Under the pieces are notes generated by a model. That model saw nothing but the letters and a program-made list of their open reading frames with translations, was not told the origin of the DNA and made no database searches. Shown one piece after another: positions 35,538 to 44,070 of a stretch of 64,000 bases of DNA. A program made the position numbers and the translations under genes. The first letter of the stretch is position 1, and every line of letters starts with the position of its first letter. The stretch is from the NCBI GenBank assembly GCA_016861345.1, contig BOLD01000002.1, positions 1-64,000 of the forward strand, given 5' to 3'. This DNA comes from Oligoflexia bacterium (lineage in GTDB: Bacteria; Bdellovibrionota; Bdellovibrionia; Bdellovibrionales; Bdellovibrionaceae).

Positions 35538-35645
35538 TTTTTTGCTGAAGTATTGATCTGTTTCCTGCGCCGTGGGCCCCCTTCAGGGGGGCACCACACT
35601 TGATGATGCAACTTGCATCACGGCGAGGAAGTGCGCTTGCAAAAA
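35538..35645 (+). ncRNA. Candidate structured RNA between flagellin genes
   Basis: Nested pairing is visible by eye. TTTTTGC (35539-35545) can pair with GCAAAAA (35639-35645). Inside, TTCCT plus CGCCG (35562-35566, 35568-35572) pairs with CGGCG plus AGGAA (35621-35630) with one bulged G. Inside that are two hairpins: GCCCCC/GGGGGC (35576-35581 with 35587-35592) and TGATGCA/TGCATCA (35604-35610 with 35614-35620). It could be a stable RNA, an mRNA spacer or a REP-like element. The 503-bp spacer holds no credible ORF; the rest is AT-rich, with a further TGATCA/TGATCA hairpin at about 35646-35662. Confidence 0.4.
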
Positions 35646-35932
35646 TGATCATGAAGTGATCAGGGCTTAATCAAAAGCTAAAATATTTTTTGCATTTCCT
35701 GTGCAGAAAACAACTTTTTTCTCTCTGAAAAATCGATTCTCAAAAATAAAAAATTAAAATCTCTTATCTACAAAATTATTTTTTTCATTCGCAAAAAACC
35801 ATTTCTAGACTTTATTTTTATGTTTACTAATCCGATCAGTTCATTAAGAAGAAGTGTACTTATTTTGAGTGCACAATGTTTAACCCAAGGATGCAGAATG
35901 CGTCCGGATGCCAAAATGGATGGCTAAATATC

Positions 35933-35962
35933 AAGGAGGATATAGGTATGCAAGGAGGATAA
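35933..35962 (+). promoter_or_regulatory. Duplicated ribosome site with a 4-codon leader ORF
   Basis: AAGGAGGA occurs at 35933 and again at 35952. Between them ATG 35948 starts a minigene, ATG CAA GGA GGA TAA (Met-Gln-Gly-Gly), whose own codons form the Shine-Dalgarno of the flagellin that starts one base later at 35964. A ribosome on the minigene would end at the flagellin start, so the arrangement could tune initiation. The same decamer appearing twice points to a short duplication. Confidence 0.5.
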
Positions 35963-35963
35963 A

Positions 35964-36797
35964 ATGGGACTAAGAATAGCAACAAACGTTGCATCGTTGA
36001 ATGCTCAAAAGAATTTGGGCGCAACAAACAGAGGACTCAATACAGCACTAGAAAGATTGAGCTCTGGAAATCGTATCAACAAAGCTGCGGATGATGCCGC
36101 AGGATTGGCGATCTCAGAAAATCTGAGAGCCATCATTAGAGGATATCGTCAGGCAAATCGAAATGCGAACGATGGTATCTCACTGGTGCAGGTCGCAGAG
36201 GGTAGCTTAAACGAAGTATCAACTATGCTGATTCGTTTAAGAGAACTTGGTGTTCAGGCCTCATCTGATACGATTGGTGACACTGAAAGAAGATTTCTGG
36301 ATGTTGAATATCAACAGCTAAAATCAGAGATTCAGCGAGTAACGGATTCAACAAATTATAACGGATATGACTTATTGAATGGATCTGGCGGAGTGATTGA
36401 CATTCAAGTTGGTGTTCACAATAACCCTTTCTTGGATCGAATTTCGTTCAATGCTTCGGCAGCTGACGCAACTCTCGAGGCTCTAGGTTTAACAGCCGAG
36501 ACTTTGGCGACAAAGCAATCAGCCCAGGCCAGTTTAAATATGGTTGATAATGCTCTGACTTCTGTAAACGCTATCCGAGCAAACTTCGGTGCGCTTCAGA
36601 ACAGATTAACATCGACCTCTCAGAACTTGTTGGTCGCAGATGAAAACTTCTCGGCTGCAAATTCTCGTATCCGAGACACTGATGTCGCTGCAGAAACTGC
36701 AGAGATGACTCGTAATAATATTCTGCTTCAGGCTGGTATTTCAGTTCTGGGACAGGCTAACAATGCTCAGCAAATGGCTTTGAAATTGTTAGGTTGA
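35964..36797 (+). CDS. Flagellin (second copy)
   Basis: A 277-residue flagellin, clearly paralogous to the gene at 34612 (LSSGNRINKAADDAAGLAIS; SRIRDTDVAAETAEMTRNNI; VLGQANNAQQMALKLLG). It also lacks a variable D2/D3 domain. Several flagellins making up one filament is usual in Bdellovibrio. The start is fixed by the MGLRIATN conserved N-terminus. It has its own leader with a duplicated ribosome site and is followed by a good terminator, so it is probably a separate transcript. Confidence 0.96.
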   Translation: MGLRIATNVASLNAQKNLGATNRGLNTALERLSSGNRINKAADDAAGLAISENLRAIIRGYRQANRNANDGISLVQVAEGSLNEVSTMLIRLRELGVQASSDTIGDTERRFLDVEYQQLKSEIQRVTDSTNYNGYDLLNGSGGVIDIQVGVHNNPFLDRISFNASAADATLEALGLTAETLATKQSAQASLNMVDNALTSVNAIRANFGALQNRLTSTSQNLLVADENFSAANSRIRDTDVAAETAEMTRNNILLQAGISVLGQANNAQQMALKLLG

Positions 36798-36810
36798 TCG
36801 TGAAAAAAGA

Positions 36811-36841
36811 CTGAGGGCGTGAAAGCGCCCTCAGCTATTTT
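36811..36841 (+). terminator. Rho-independent terminator of second flagellin
   Basis: CTGAGGGCG (36811-36819) pairs perfectly with CGCCCTCAG (36826-36834) around a GAAA-containing loop, followed by CTATTTT. It lies 13 bp after the flagellin stop and also faces the end of the convergent lysR-type gene. Confidence 0.85.
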
Positions 36842-36851
36842 GATTTGAAAA

Positions 36852-37625
36852 TTATCCTTGAAAATGATCTTCGATTTTTCCCCAAAGAGTTGGGCTAATC
36901 AAATCACTACCAATGAGATAAATTGTGTATTGCCCCTTGCCTCGGCCAGTTTTGGCATCAACTGGTAAAATCCCAGTTCCACCAATAGATTTTAACCACT
37001 GCTCACGAACAGCTAATGAATTACTGACAAAGGCTGAGGTTGCTTGCTCGGTTGTTTTTTTATCAAAACCTGTAAACTCGTAGGGGCTCACAACGTAAAT
37101 ATTTTTGTCCGTTGTGACTTTTTCCATTTGTTGATAGCCCACCTCGATCATATGAGAGTACTTTTGCTTACTTGGACTTCTCACTGTAAAAATGAGATCT
37201 AGATTTCCACTCAAAAATTGTGAATCTAAATCTTTAAAATCAAGAACATCAAGATAGATCACTTTCATTTTCAAGTGGTCAAAGCAGTCCTTAGCAAACT
37301 GCATAGCAATTTGAGACAAGCCTTCAAGTGTTCCGATGTGAAGTTCGGTGACCTCTCGTTCTTGGGCTAATGAGACTATTTCAGTTTCAAGGCGACCGAT
37401 ACCCTTTGTGTAGGTAAGAGCCAAATCCTGAGCAAGAGCTGTCCAGCCTGATTTCCGGCGAGCACTTCGATCAAGGAGAACGATATTCAGCTCAGACTCA
37501 ATCTTGTGAATAAGACGCGAAAGTTGGGGTTGGCTCAGTCCCACATGGACAGCGGCTGCGGATAAATTCTTGTGCTGAACCGCTTTGGCAAGAACGCTCA
37601 GTTCATAGGTTAGATTTTGAATCAT
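36852..37625 (-). CDS. LysR-type transcriptional regulator
   Basis: A 257-residue regulator. The N-terminal winged helix-turn-helix is clear (LAKAVQHKNLSAAAVHVGLSQPQLSRLIHKIE, recognition helix QPQLSRLIHKIE, then LNIVLLDRS). The effector-binding part is short and diverged compared with the usual 300-residue LysR family, so I cannot name a ligand. It is the third gene of an rnr-ubiB-lysR unit, with 11 bp between it and ubiB; such placement is not typical of an autoregulated LysR, which is normally divergent from its target. Confidence 0.8.
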   Translation of the reverse strand: MIQNLTYELSVLAKAVQHKNLSAAAVHVGLSQPQLSRLIHKIESELNIVLLDRSARRKSGWTALAQDLALTYTKGIGRLETEIVSLAQEREVTELHIGTLEGLSQIAMQFAKDCFDHLKMKVIYLDVLDFKDLDSQFLSGNLDLIFTVRSPSKQKYSHMIEVGYQQMEKVTTDKNIYVVSPYEFTGFDKKTTEQATSAFVSNSLAVREQWLKSIGGTGILPVDAKTGRGKGQYTIYLIGSDLISPTLWGKIEDHFQG

Positions 37626-37636
37626 GACGGGTTCTC

Positions 37637-39310
37637 CTACTTTCGAATGTAATTAAAAAAGGCAACAAGGCCCAGGCCGAGGGCAAGGACGTATCCGGTA
37701 AAACTCAGAGCAGGAATGCCTGCAATTAAATTATTTGATGTTTGGTTAACAAGCATCGATGCGCTGATCAGTAGACAGCCTATCACAATACCCAAAAACA
37801 AAAGATTAAAAGAAGATTCGACGGATTTTCGAACAAGTTCAAGCTCTGGAATTCGAACTTTCATTGTATAGTTCGGGCTATTCCATTTTCTTAAGAGATA
37901 GTGAATTTGTCTTGGAAAGTTGGCAATTAAATTTTTTGACTGCCGGAAAAGAAGTCCGACTTCCCCCATGACCTTGCTTGGTTCATATTGATGCTTAACA
38001 AGTTCTGCGGCGAATTCAAGAGAGTAGGTGAGAAAATCAAAATCTGGACGAATTCTTTTTCCGAGGCCTTCGATAGCAACCATGGATTTAAAAAAGAGCA
38101 TGAGCTCTGTTGGAACCATGACTGAGTGTTTAGCGGCAATGGCTGAAGAAGAAAGAAGTATTTTCCCGAGATTGACGTTTTTAAACGTAAGGCCGTAATA
38201 GGGGGCAATCAGATCGCGCAAATCCTTTGCAAAAAGATCGACGTCAACTTTTTCACTGTAAGGAGCGAGATCAATGTATTCAAAAGCAAGTCTCTCGTAA
38301 TCCTCTCTTGAGAGGGCGAGAAGCATGTTTGCAATTGCGGTTTGCGTACGGTGCCCCAGTCGTCCGACAACTCCAAAATCAACCAGTCCTATTTGATTAT
38401 TTGGCAGAACAAAAAAGTTTCCAGCGTGCAGGTCGCCGTGAAATAATCCATCCATGAAAACCATTTTTAGATAACATCGAAGGCCTCTGCGAATCAATTC
38501 AGTTGTATCAAGCCCATCGTGATTTGAAAGTGTCATTGAGCTGAGTGGTTTTCCAGGCAGAGCCTCCATTGTGAGCACTCGTTCTGTTGTCAAATCGAAG
38601 TATACCTTGGGAATTTTGACAGATGGGTCGGAAGCAAAATTCTGAGAGAATCGACGAATGTTATTGGCTTCGACAACAAAATTTGTTTCCAGCTCCAAAG
38701 TCTTAAAATACTCATCCACAATACCCATGGGGTTATAGGGCTTCGATTCGGGAATATAGGTTTCAATCAATTCGGCCAGGAAATAAAGAACATTCAAATC
38801 ATCATTGATGGTTTGAATAAGGCCTGGGCGCTGAACTTTAATGACAACCCCAGTGCCATCGCGAAGAGTGGCTTTATGGACCTGAGCCATGCTTGCGGAG
38901 CCTAAGGGACTTTGGTCAAAAGAAGAAAAATGCTGTTCTAGGCTTTGTCCAAACTCTTCTCGAAGAACTTGTTCGATGGTTGAAAAAGGAAGTGGTTGAA
39001 CTTGGTCATGAAGTTTAGAGAATTCATTAACAAAATCTTCGGGAACAAGGTCTGGGCGACTTGCCAGAAGTTGCCCCAGTTTCACGAATGTTGGCCCGAG
39101 CTCTTCAAAGCTCATTCGAATCCGCTCAGCCATGGTGTATTTATCGATATCTTCCGCCGAGCTAAGTCGTTCTAAAACATAACGACCCAACTTCAATCGT
39201 TCAGCCAAATTATGAAATCCATGTTTGGCGAAAACACCGACGATGGTGCGCAGTCTCGCAGCATTCTTCAGTGTGCGTCCAATTTGTTGACTTGTTTTAA
39301 TTATTCTCAT
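37637..39310 (-). CDS. ubiB: UbiB/ABC1 family atypical kinase
   Basis: A 557-residue protein kinase-like ATPase. FVKLGQLLASRPDLVP carries the KxGQ motif, GSASMAQVHKATL is the Ala-rich loop, VVIKVQRPG the ATP-binding Lys strand, HGDLHAGNFF the catalytic loop and LVDFGVVGRL the metal loop. Two C-terminal hydrophobic helices (about 500-550) anchor it in the inner membrane. Members support ubiquinone or other isoprenoid-quinone metabolism. The gene sits 10 bp after rnr. Confidence 0.92.
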   Translation of the reverse strand: MRIIKTSQQIGRTLKNAARLRTIVGVFAKHGFHNLAERLKLGRYVLERLSSAEDIDKYTMAERIRMSFEELGPTFVKLGQLLASRPDLVPEDFVNEFSKLHDQVQPLPFSTIEQVLREEFGQSLEQHFSSFDQSPLGSASMAQVHKATLRDGTGVVIKVQRPGLIQTINDDLNVLYFLAELIETYIPESKPYNPMGIVDEYFKTLELETNFVVEANNIRRFSQNFASDPSVKIPKVYFDLTTERVLTMEALPGKPLSSMTLSNHDGLDTTELIRRGLRCYLKMVFMDGLFHGDLHAGNFFVLPNNQIGLVDFGVVGRLGHRTQTAIANMLLALSREDYERLAFEYIDLAPYSEKVDVDLFAKDLRDLIAPYYGLTFKNVNLGKILLSSSAIAAKHSVMVPTELMLFFKSMVAIEGLGKRIRPDFDFLTYSLEFAAELVKHQYEPSKVMGEVGLLFRQSKNLIANFPRQIHYLLRKWNSPNYTMKVRIPELELVRKSVESSFNLLFLGIVIGCLLISASMLVNQTSNNLIAGIPALSFTGYVLALGLGLVAFFNYIRK

Positions 39311-39320
39311 TCACAGAGAA

Positions 39321-41525
39321 TTATGGTCTTGATTTTCTTTTCTGTCGACGACTTTTTCCAGATTTAGAGGTCGAAGTCTTTTTATTTTTCTTTAGAAACT
39401 TCTTAAAAAATAAATTAGAAACCTTTTTCTTCTTGCCCTCGTCATCACTACCTTCAATCTCTTGATGGCCGGATGCTTTTCGCGACTTGCGGTGTCGCTC
39501 TTCCCGAGAATCTTCCTTTTTGTAAGATTCTTTTTTCCAGTGCCTTTGGGTATGGTGCTGGGCTTCGGCTTCCTTTGCCGGAAGAGTTGGTGCAGCGCCA
39601 TCGTGGACCAGTTTGAAATTAATTTGTCCAGCCTCAATATCCACTGAGGTCACCTGAATTTTAACATTATCGCCAATGGAAAAGGCTTTGCCGCTGCGGG
39701 GCTGAACTAATCTTAAATGCTCTTCATCGAATTCAAACTTTTCGTACTTATCTTTGCCCAAATCTTCAATTCGAACTAGACCATCGATTTCATAACTTCG
39801 AAGTAAAACAAAAACGCCAAATTTAGTAACGGAACTGATCATGCCCTCAAGCTCTTGACCTAAGAACTTTTCCATAAATCGGGCTTTCTTGATCGCGTTG
39901 AGTTGTCTTTCGGCCTTCACTGATCTTTGCTCACAGGCAGAAAGCATGGTTCCGGCAGCACTCAGGTCGTCTTCGCTCATCAGGCGATATTTGGATTGAG
40001 GCATCACTTGATTTTTCAAAAGTCGATGCACAATTAAATCCGGATATCTTCGTATCGGAGAAGTAAAGTGAGTGTAAAACTCAAAGCCAAGTCCAAAGTG
40101 CCCAACATTGTTGTGACTGTATTTTGCCTGAGACATGGACCGAAGTGTGAGAATGTTCAGAACCTGAGCTTCTGGTCTATTCTCAAATTCTTGAAGAGCT
40201 TTTGTTAAACTCTTTTGAAGATTTGATCCTCGCAATTTGTATTTTCCACCGAAACTAATGAGATATTTTTCCAAAAGGTAGATGGCGTCTTCTTTGGGGG
40301 GCTCGTGGATTCGATAAAGAGCAAAAATTTCTTTACTGGCTAAAAACTTGGCCACGGCAACATTGGCGGCCAACATCATTTCCTCAATTACCCTATGTGC
40401 AAATAATCTTTCTGAACGGATTATGTCAATTGGATTTCCCGAGGCATCAATGACCATTTGAGTATCAGGAATCTCAAGATCCAAAGAGCCTTCTTTAAAT
40501 CTTTTTGCCATTAAAATTTTAGCTAGATCTGATGCCCGTTTAATTTCATCAACAACATGATCCAGCCGATCAATTTTATTGTCCTCGATGATTTCTTGAG
40601 CTTCGCCGTAGGTCACTCGAGCCTTACTTTCGATGACGGCCTCATAAAAATCAGATTGAATTACTTCTCCGGTGAAATCCATCTGCATTTCGGCAACGAG
40701 AGCCAATCGAGGCACATGGGGATTCAGTGAACAAAGTCCATTACTCAGGACTTCCGGTAGCATCGGAACCACAAAGTTCGGGAAATACACACTTGTTCCC
40801 CGTTCATAGGCATCTTTATCAATTGCAGAACCAACCTGGACATAGTGTGAAACATCCGCAATGGCGACATAAAGTAAAAATCCTTGGTGATTAATTTCGA
40901 CATAGATCGCATCGTCAAAATCTTTTGCCGTTGCGCCGTCAATGGTGACAAATTTTAAATGTCGAATGTCTCTTCGGCCTTTCATGTCTTTTTCATCAAC
41001 GAGTTCAGAAAATTTTTCAGCTTCACGAAGGCAGGCAGAGCTAAATTCGTGAGGAATATTGTTTGTCAAAAGGACTCTTCGAATATCTATAAGAGGATCT
41101 TGAGAGTCGCCAAGAACTTCAACGATTCTCCCTCGGAATTCTTGACCTTCTTCGGGATATGTGAGGATGTCTGCGGCAACTAATTCTCCATTAGCGGCAT
41201 TCATCGAATCTTCGGGTTTTATTTTCAGATCTTGGCCCCAGCCTTTTCCCTCGTCACGAATAAGTCCGCCGCCATCATGAAGACGAAAATATTGGCCAAC
41301 AACTTTTTTAATTCCTCGTGAGATGATTTTAATAATTTCACCGCGGAATCTTTCACCGCCATGTTCAGGTTCAACCTCAATCATGACCCTATCGCTGGTC
41401 ATTACTCCCAACATTGAATGGCGAGGGATATAAACATCCGGGTGATCAACTTTGTCGGGGATAAAAAAACCGAATCCGTCGGGATTTCGCTTTACTGTGC
41501 CTTGAAGAAATTTTTTTTTATGCAT
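39321..41525 (-). CDS. rnr: Ribonuclease R
   Basis: A 734-residue 3'-5' exoribonuclease of the RNB family. It opens with a cold-shock-like OB fold (TVKRNPDGFGFFIPD), continues with a second OB fold and the RNB catalytic core (TIDGATAKDFDDAIYVE with Asp ligands, AIADVSHYV, HFTSPIRRYPDLIVHR), then an S1 domain (about 590-670), and ends in a Lys/Arg/Ser-rich tail. It lacks the N-terminal helix-turn-helix of E. coli RNase R. It is the first gene of rnr-ubiB-lysR. Confidence 0.95.
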   Translation of the reverse strand: MHKKKFLQGTVKRNPDGFGFFIPDKVDHPDVYIPRHSMLGVMTSDRVMIEVEPEHGGERFRGEIIKIISRGIKKVVGQYFRLHDGGGLIRDEGKGWGQDLKIKPEDSMNAANGELVAADILTYPEEGQEFRGRIVEVLGDSQDPLIDIRRVLLTNNIPHEFSSACLREAEKFSELVDEKDMKGRRDIRHLKFVTIDGATAKDFDDAIYVEINHQGFLLYVAIADVSHYVQVGSAIDKDAYERGTSVYFPNFVVPMLPEVLSNGLCSLNPHVPRLALVAEMQMDFTGEVIQSDFYEAVIESKARVTYGEAQEIIEDNKIDRLDHVVDEIKRASDLAKILMAKRFKEGSLDLEIPDTQMVIDASGNPIDIIRSERLFAHRVIEEMMLAANVAVAKFLASKEIFALYRIHEPPKEDAIYLLEKYLISFGGKYKLRGSNLQKSLTKALQEFENRPEAQVLNILTLRSMSQAKYSHNNVGHFGLGFEFYTHFTSPIRRYPDLIVHRLLKNQVMPQSKYRLMSEDDLSAAGTMLSACEQRSVKAERQLNAIKKARFMEKFLGQELEGMISSVTKFGVFVLLRSYEIDGLVRIEDLGKDKYEKFEFDEEHLRLVQPRSGKAFSIGDNVKIQVTSVDIEAGQINFKLVHDGAAPTLPAKEAEAQHHTQRHWKKESYKKEDSREERHRKSRKASGHQEIEGSDDEGKKKKVSNLFFKKFLKKNKKTSTSKSGKSRRQKRKSRP

Positions 41526-41654
41526 GTAACAAAAGACTATCTATTTTTTCGTCAAAAAGTGAGGGGAACTTTGTGGATTGGCAAGACAAAGGTCGAGTTT
41601 ACAAGTGTGACAATAATATTTTTGCCGTCCTGCGCCAATAATCAATGTTCTCAG

Positions 41655-41683
41655 TTGATCTCAATGCTGCATATGATTAGGAT
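41655..41683 (+). promoter_or_regulatory. Candidate sigma-70 promoter of the outer-membrane protein gene
   Basis: TTGATC (41655-41660) and TAGGAT (41678-41683) are spaced 17 bp and match the -35 and -10 consensus at four of six positions each. They lie about 70 bp before ATG 41753 in the divergent interval next to rnr. No other good match was seen there. Confidence 0.4.
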
Positions 41684-41752
41684 TTTCGTTGTAAGACAAA
41701 AGTGAGAACCAAACATTTTTTGCGAAGGCAAAGAATTACGAAAGGAACAACA

Positions 41753-42838
41753 ATGACAAAGGCATTATTAATTGCAGCTCTAGCGCTTGTTTCAACAAAC
41801 GCATTTGCTTCTAAAGCAAGAAAAGCTGCTATCAGCAACTCTGTAACTGCAGCAACAGATGTTCAGGACGTATGGTCAAATGCAGCTAAAATTCATGGTT
41901 TTGGCGATTTAATGACATTTGAGTTCGGAGCGACTCCTACTGATATCACAGCTGGAACTTGGGAAAATCAGGCAATTCCAGAGGGCGGTATCTTTAAGTC
42001 TCAGGGTGACAGCAAATGGGGCTTTTATGTTGGTCACAGAAGCACAGCTCTTGATCTAGCAAAATATGTAACTGGAATGACTTTAACGACTACTGCTTAT
42101 ACTCCAATGGCTTTCTTCTACGGAAAAAAATCAGGAGATATGAGTTGGGCTGCAGGTTTTTCTTACTACTCAGCTAAGAAAACTGTTGGAACAGCAGAGA
42201 CGAAGAATGATGGAATGGGTCTTCGTTTAGGTGCAACAACTGACAAGTGGGAAGCTTATGCTAACCTTGGTCTTTCTGCAAAAGAGACAGTTTCAACTAC
42301 TGATGAGTTCAAAGGAAATGCAAGTTTCCAAATTGGTGGTCAGTACGATCTTGGCGATATGCTTGTGTACTTAGAGACTTTATCAGCTAGTGGAACTCGC
42401 ACGGTCAGTAGCACTGATGTTAAAGGAACTTTCACTCAGACTTATGTTGGTCTTGAGAGAAAACTAAAGTCAGAAGGTTCACATGTATTCTACGGCGCGA
42501 AGTACTACATGTCCAAGTTGAACAATGACCAAACTGGTGCAAGTGAGACAGTTGTTGAGTCAACAACTCTTCCTCTTTACTTCGGATTTGAAGCTGACGT
42601 TGCTTCTTGGTTAGCTTTCCGTGGTGAAGTGAGCAAGGCATTCTTTGTTGATACAGCAAAAAATAAGACTGGTGGAACAGAGACTAAGAACGAAGGAATG
42701 GGCGGAGCAACTGTTAGCTTCGGTTCTTCATTCAAGTTTGCTAAGTCAACTCTTGATTGGAAAGCTTCATGGGCTGGAAACGGCAACTTAACTGCTGCTG
42801 GTTTCGGAACAAACGCTTCTTACACTTACAATTTCTAA
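41753..42838 (+). CDS. Outer-membrane beta-barrel protein (porin-like)
   Basis: A 361-residue exported protein with a signal peptide (MTKALLIAALALVSTNAFA) and a mature part of alternating strands rich in Gly, Thr, Tyr and Phe (WGFYVGHRS, MGLRLGATTDKWEAYANLGL, ASFQIGGQYDL), ending in SYTYNF-stop. The final Phe is the signal used by the outer-membrane assembly machinery. I choose ATG 41753 behind AAAGGAAC; the frame runs 17 residues further up without a ribosome site. A good terminator and a candidate promoter suggest a strongly expressed single-gene unit. Confidence 0.82.
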   Translation: MTKALLIAALALVSTNAFASKARKAAISNSVTAATDVQDVWSNAAKIHGFGDLMTFEFGATPTDITAGTWENQAIPEGGIFKSQGDSKWGFYVGHRSTALDLAKYVTGMTLTTTAYTPMAFFYGKKSGDMSWAAGFSYYSAKKTVGTAETKNDGMGLRLGATTDKWEAYANLGLSAKETVSTTDEFKGNASFQIGGQYDLGDMLVYLETLSASGTRTVSSTDVKGTFTQTYVGLERKLKSEGSHVFYGAKYYMSKLNNDQTGASETVVESTTLPLYFGFEADVASWLAFRGEVSKAFFVDTAKNKTGGTETKNEGMGGATVSFGSSFKFAKSTLDWKASWAGNGNLTAAGFGTNASYTYNF

Positions 42839-42864
42839 TTTAATTAGAAAATTGAAGTTCTTGG

Positions 42865-42895
42865 AAAACCCCGCCGAAAGCGGGGTTTTTCTTTT
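42865..42895 (+). terminator. Rho-independent terminator
   Basis: AAAACCCCGC (42865-42874) pairs with GCGGGGTTTT (42880-42889) around CGAAA, followed by a T-rich stretch. It ends the outer-membrane protein transcript 26 bp after the stop codon. Confidence 0.92.
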
Positions 42896-43005
42896 GTCCT
42901 AGATTTTGTCCGGCGGTCCGGTCGACGAGTCTCAAATAAAAAATATCAGGTGCTGGTCGGGCCCAAAGATTGCTCTCTCCCCAGAATTGAAAAAGGGGAG
43001 GTCCT

Positions 43006-44067
43006 GTGAAAAAGATTATCTATGCAATATCATTTTTATTACTTAACGCCTGTGTTGAGGTACAAAACAAAAACTCCAATCCTGAGGAATCGCCAGCTCC
43101 AGAGTCTCATTCTGTGGTTCAAGAGCAAAAAGCTGAAATAGATCAACAAGAATCCACTCATGAGAAAGTCCAATATTCATTGATAGGTGGCAAGCCCAAC
43201 CAGTACGAGGTGCAATTTAAATCAACAGGTTATTCAGCAGTGGTCAAAAAAACAGTTCAAGGCCAAGTCTTGATACCATTGCAGAGCGAGACTTGGAGTG
43301 ACACACAAGTTGTTGCAAATGAAAAATATACTTACCAATTTGGTGAAATCAGTGATGGAAAGTTTCAATCTGCAGAAGAAGTCAGTATTCAAATACCAAC
43401 GGATCAAGTCGTTTCAGGGGTGATCAATATTGATAATGACGAACAGGTCCGACAGTTAAAAAGTGCGAACCGAATTTTCTTTACTCGCGGTACGACGATA
43501 ACAACGATGGGACGGGATATTTTGATTGCCGCTAATGAAGTTTATTTTGATGACGTCATCATTCAAAGCTGGCCTAAGGGGAGTCAAGCCTTTAGTGGTG
43601 CAAATGGTATGTCCGGTGGACATTTCACGATCAAGTCCAAATTAGCTCAAGGTAAAGTTGTGGTCTATATGCGAGGTCAGAACGGGGTTGATGGGGTCTC
43701 TGGAAAGCCCTATAAGAATCCAATGGAATGTATTGGACTTGGCAATATTCCTGAGTGTGATTTTTTGAAATACCAAGGGCGAGGGATTCCTGGGACAAAC
43801 GCTACGAATGGAGGAGATTCTGGAGTTGCACTTATTCAAATTCAAGATATGGACGATCTTCATGCTCAAGTTTATCATGAAATAGGCATTGGTGGTAAGG
43901 GCGGAAAGGGTGGCCCAGGGATGCCAGAGCAATACTCAATTGGCTTTATAGAGCCGAGAACTAAAGTGCGTGATAAGCAACCTGATGGACCTGATGGACA
44001 AGATGGAATCAACGGTCATTTTGGTCAAACCTGTTATCAATCAATGCAGCCTCGCGATTGCAGATAG
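43006..44067 (+). CDS. Lipoprotein with Gly-rich collagen-like segments
   Basis: A 353-residue protein with a lipoprotein signal (LLLNAC, lipidated Cys at 16), a charged Glu/Gln/Pro linker (about 20-55), an all-beta middle part, and Gly-rich stretches near the C-terminus (GQNGVDGVSGKP; GGKGGKGGPGMPE; PDGPDGQDGINGHFG). These resemble short collagen-like or Gly-X-Y runs. Four late cysteines (ECIGLG, ECDFLK, TCYQS, DCR) may pair. The start is GTG 43006 behind GGGGAGG. Function unknown. The gene ends 3 bp before the convergent nuclease gene. Confidence 0.75.
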   Translation: MKKIIYAISFLLLNACVEVQNKNSNPEESPAPESHSVVQEQKAEIDQQESTHEKVQYSLIGGKPNQYEVQFKSTGYSAVVKKTVQGQVLIPLQSETWSDTQVVANEKYTYQFGEISDGKFQSAEEVSIQIPTDQVVSGVINIDNDEQVRQLKSANRIFFTRGTTITTMGRDILIAANEVYFDDVIIQSWPKGSQAFSGANGMSGGHFTIKSKLAQGKVVVYMRGQNGVDGVSGKPYKNPMECIGLGNIPECDFLKYQGRGIPGTNATNGGDSGVALIQIQDMDDLHAQVYHEIGIGGKGGKGGPGMPEQYSIGFIEPRTKVRDKQPDGPDGQDGINGHFGQTCYQSMQPRDCR

Positions 44068-44070
44068 GAC

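Noticed and set aside
35461-35963. Cyclic-di-GMP (GEMM) riboswitch between flagellins
   Set aside because: The spacer is strongly structured, but the conserved GEMM core bases were not found and the structure is far from the second flagellin start.
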